From contig NZ_SMZO01000042.1 of the NCBI RefSeq assembly GCF_004358675.1, forward strand, positions 1 through 32,827: a stretch of DNA of 32,827 bases. Direction: 5' to 3'. This DNA is from Meridianimarinicoccus aquatilis. GTDB lineage: Bacteria > Pseudomonadota > Alphaproteobacteria > Rhodobacterales > Rhodobacteraceae. The notes below the pieces were generated by a model. It did not search any database and was not told the origin of the DNA. It worked only from the letters and a program-made list of their open reading frames with translations. A program made the translations under genes and the position numbers. Positions 32,280 to 32,827 of the stretch are shown piece after piece (position 1 is the first letter of the stretch; each line of letters starts with the position of its first letter).

Positions 32280-32827
32280 ATGTCAGATGTTCGCCTTGAC
32301 GCGGCCCTGTCGCAGGGGCTGATCCCTGCGCCAGAAGGTGTGCGCACCCTTGTCGTCGGCGCGGGCGCCAGCAGCGCGCTGGCCCGTGATTTCGACACAG
32401 CCGTTTTCGTCCAACCGATTCAGCCCGATTACGACAAACTGGTTGCGATGGGGCGCGAGGTGCTGCCGGATGTCCCAGCGCCTGGAACGGCCCCCTTCGA
32501 TTTGGCGATCATAGCGATCCCGCGCGCCAGAGCACGGGCGCAAGACTGGATCGCGCGCGCGGCCAAGCTGCTTGGCCCGGACGGCCTTTTGATCGTTGAC
32601 GGGGCAAAGACTGATGGGATCGACAGCCACTGGCGCGTCCTGCGCGGTCGCCTTGATACGCCCGAGTCGCTCACCAAGGCGCATGGCCGCCTGTTCCGGG
32701 GGCGCCGAGGCAGCGGCAGCTTCGAAGATCTTGCCGCAAGTCCCACTGTCGCAGCGGTCGGGTTCCGCACTGCGGCGGGCGTGTTTTCTGCCGATGGTAT
32801 CGATCCCGGCTCTGCCGCCCTTGCCGC
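32280..32827 (+). CDS. Class I SAM-dependent methyltransferase, RsmC-like (cut by window edge)
   Basis: The first 182 residues of a protein that resembles the N-terminal half of the 16S rRNA guanine methyltransferase RsmC are present. The start reads MSDVRLDAALSQGLIPAPEG. A degenerate Rossmann-like part has VRTLVVGAGASSALARDF and FDLAIIAIPRARARAQDWIA, and then comes LLGPDGLLIVDGAKTDGIDS, a pattern typical of the family's non-catalytic N-terminal domain. The catalytic domain with its NPPF-type motif would lie beyond the window. The frame is open to the last base. Following clpS suggests co-transcription. Confidence 0.72.
   Translation, partial: MSDVRLDAALSQGLIPAPEGVRTLVVGAGASSALARDFDTAVFVQPIQPDYDKLVAMGREVLPDVPAPGTAPFDLAIIAIPRARARAQDWIARAAKLLGPDGLLIVDGAKTDGIDSHWRVLRGRLDTPESLTKAHGRLFRGRRGSGSFEDLAASPTVAAVGFRTAAGVFSADGIDPGSAALA

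Noticed and set aside
1-32827. CRISPR arrays, defence islands, prophage or integrative elements
   Set aside because: I read both strands for regularly spaced repeats, Cas, toxin-antitoxin, restriction, integrase or transposase sequences and saw none.

Overview
The window looks like ordinary chromosomal DNA of a marine Rhodobacterales (Roseobacter-type) alphaproteobacterium. This rests on the conserved hemN-fnrL / usp / ccoNOQP / ccoGHIS block, a cycM-type membrane cytochrome c, a yejABEF importer, a high GC content, and a VPLPA-CTERM surface protein. I see no transposase, integrase, CRISPR array, phage gene or tRNA. The species cannot be named from sequence alone.

Layout. 1-1310 (minus): the 5' part of dnaX, cut by the window edge, preceded by the small SRP RNA gene ffs. 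1520-2086 (plus): a cytochrome b561. 2087-3625: a rearranged patch holding a lone VPLPA-CTERM exported protein gene and, on its far side, a decayed copy of the 3' end of the neighbouring ABC permease gene. 3626-6323 (minus): an operon for an ABC importer of the NMT1/THI5-SsuABC type (binding protein, ATPase, permease). 6486-8354 (minus): a leaderless-type 2',3'-cyclic nucleotide phosphodiesterase/3'-nucleotidase, divergent from nudC and an SRPBCC protein (8530-10006, plus). 10003-10845 (minus): prephenate dehydratase pheA, convergent with the SRPBCC gene. 10979-11581 (plus): cycM. 11745-17522 (plus): yejABEF. 17577-18932 (minus): hemN. 18993-19742 (plus): fnrL. 19885-20724 (minus): a universal stress protein. 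20938-24391 (plus): ccoNOQP. 24766-29198 (plus): ccoGHIS. 29344-30885 (minus): a penicillin-binding D,D-carboxypeptidase with a SPOR domain. 31093-31791 (minus): a HAD hydrolase. 31904-32254 (plus): clpS. 32280-end (plus): an RsmC-like methyltransferase cut by the window edge.

How the genes work together. The centre (17.5-29.2 kb) is a low-oxygen respiration unit. FnrL senses oxygen through a [4Fe-4S] cluster. HemN makes haem without oxygen. CcoNOQP is the high-affinity cbb3 oxidase, and CcoGHIS supplies its copper and assembles it. Three good FNR-box sequences sit in the three control regions of this unit (hemN/fnrL, usp/ccoN, ccoG), so FnrL probably controls all of it. CycM (membrane cytochrome c) and cytochrome b561 add further electron-transfer parts.

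I found no wholly new defence or mobile system. The points most worth checking are the VPLPA-CTERM gene lodged between an intact permease gene and the remnant of a diverged paralogue, the single FNR box in the 60-bp hemN/fnrL gap, the second palindrome next to the ccoG FNR box, the mutually exclusive hairpins inside the importer operon, and the 11-bp phased repeats upstream of ffs.
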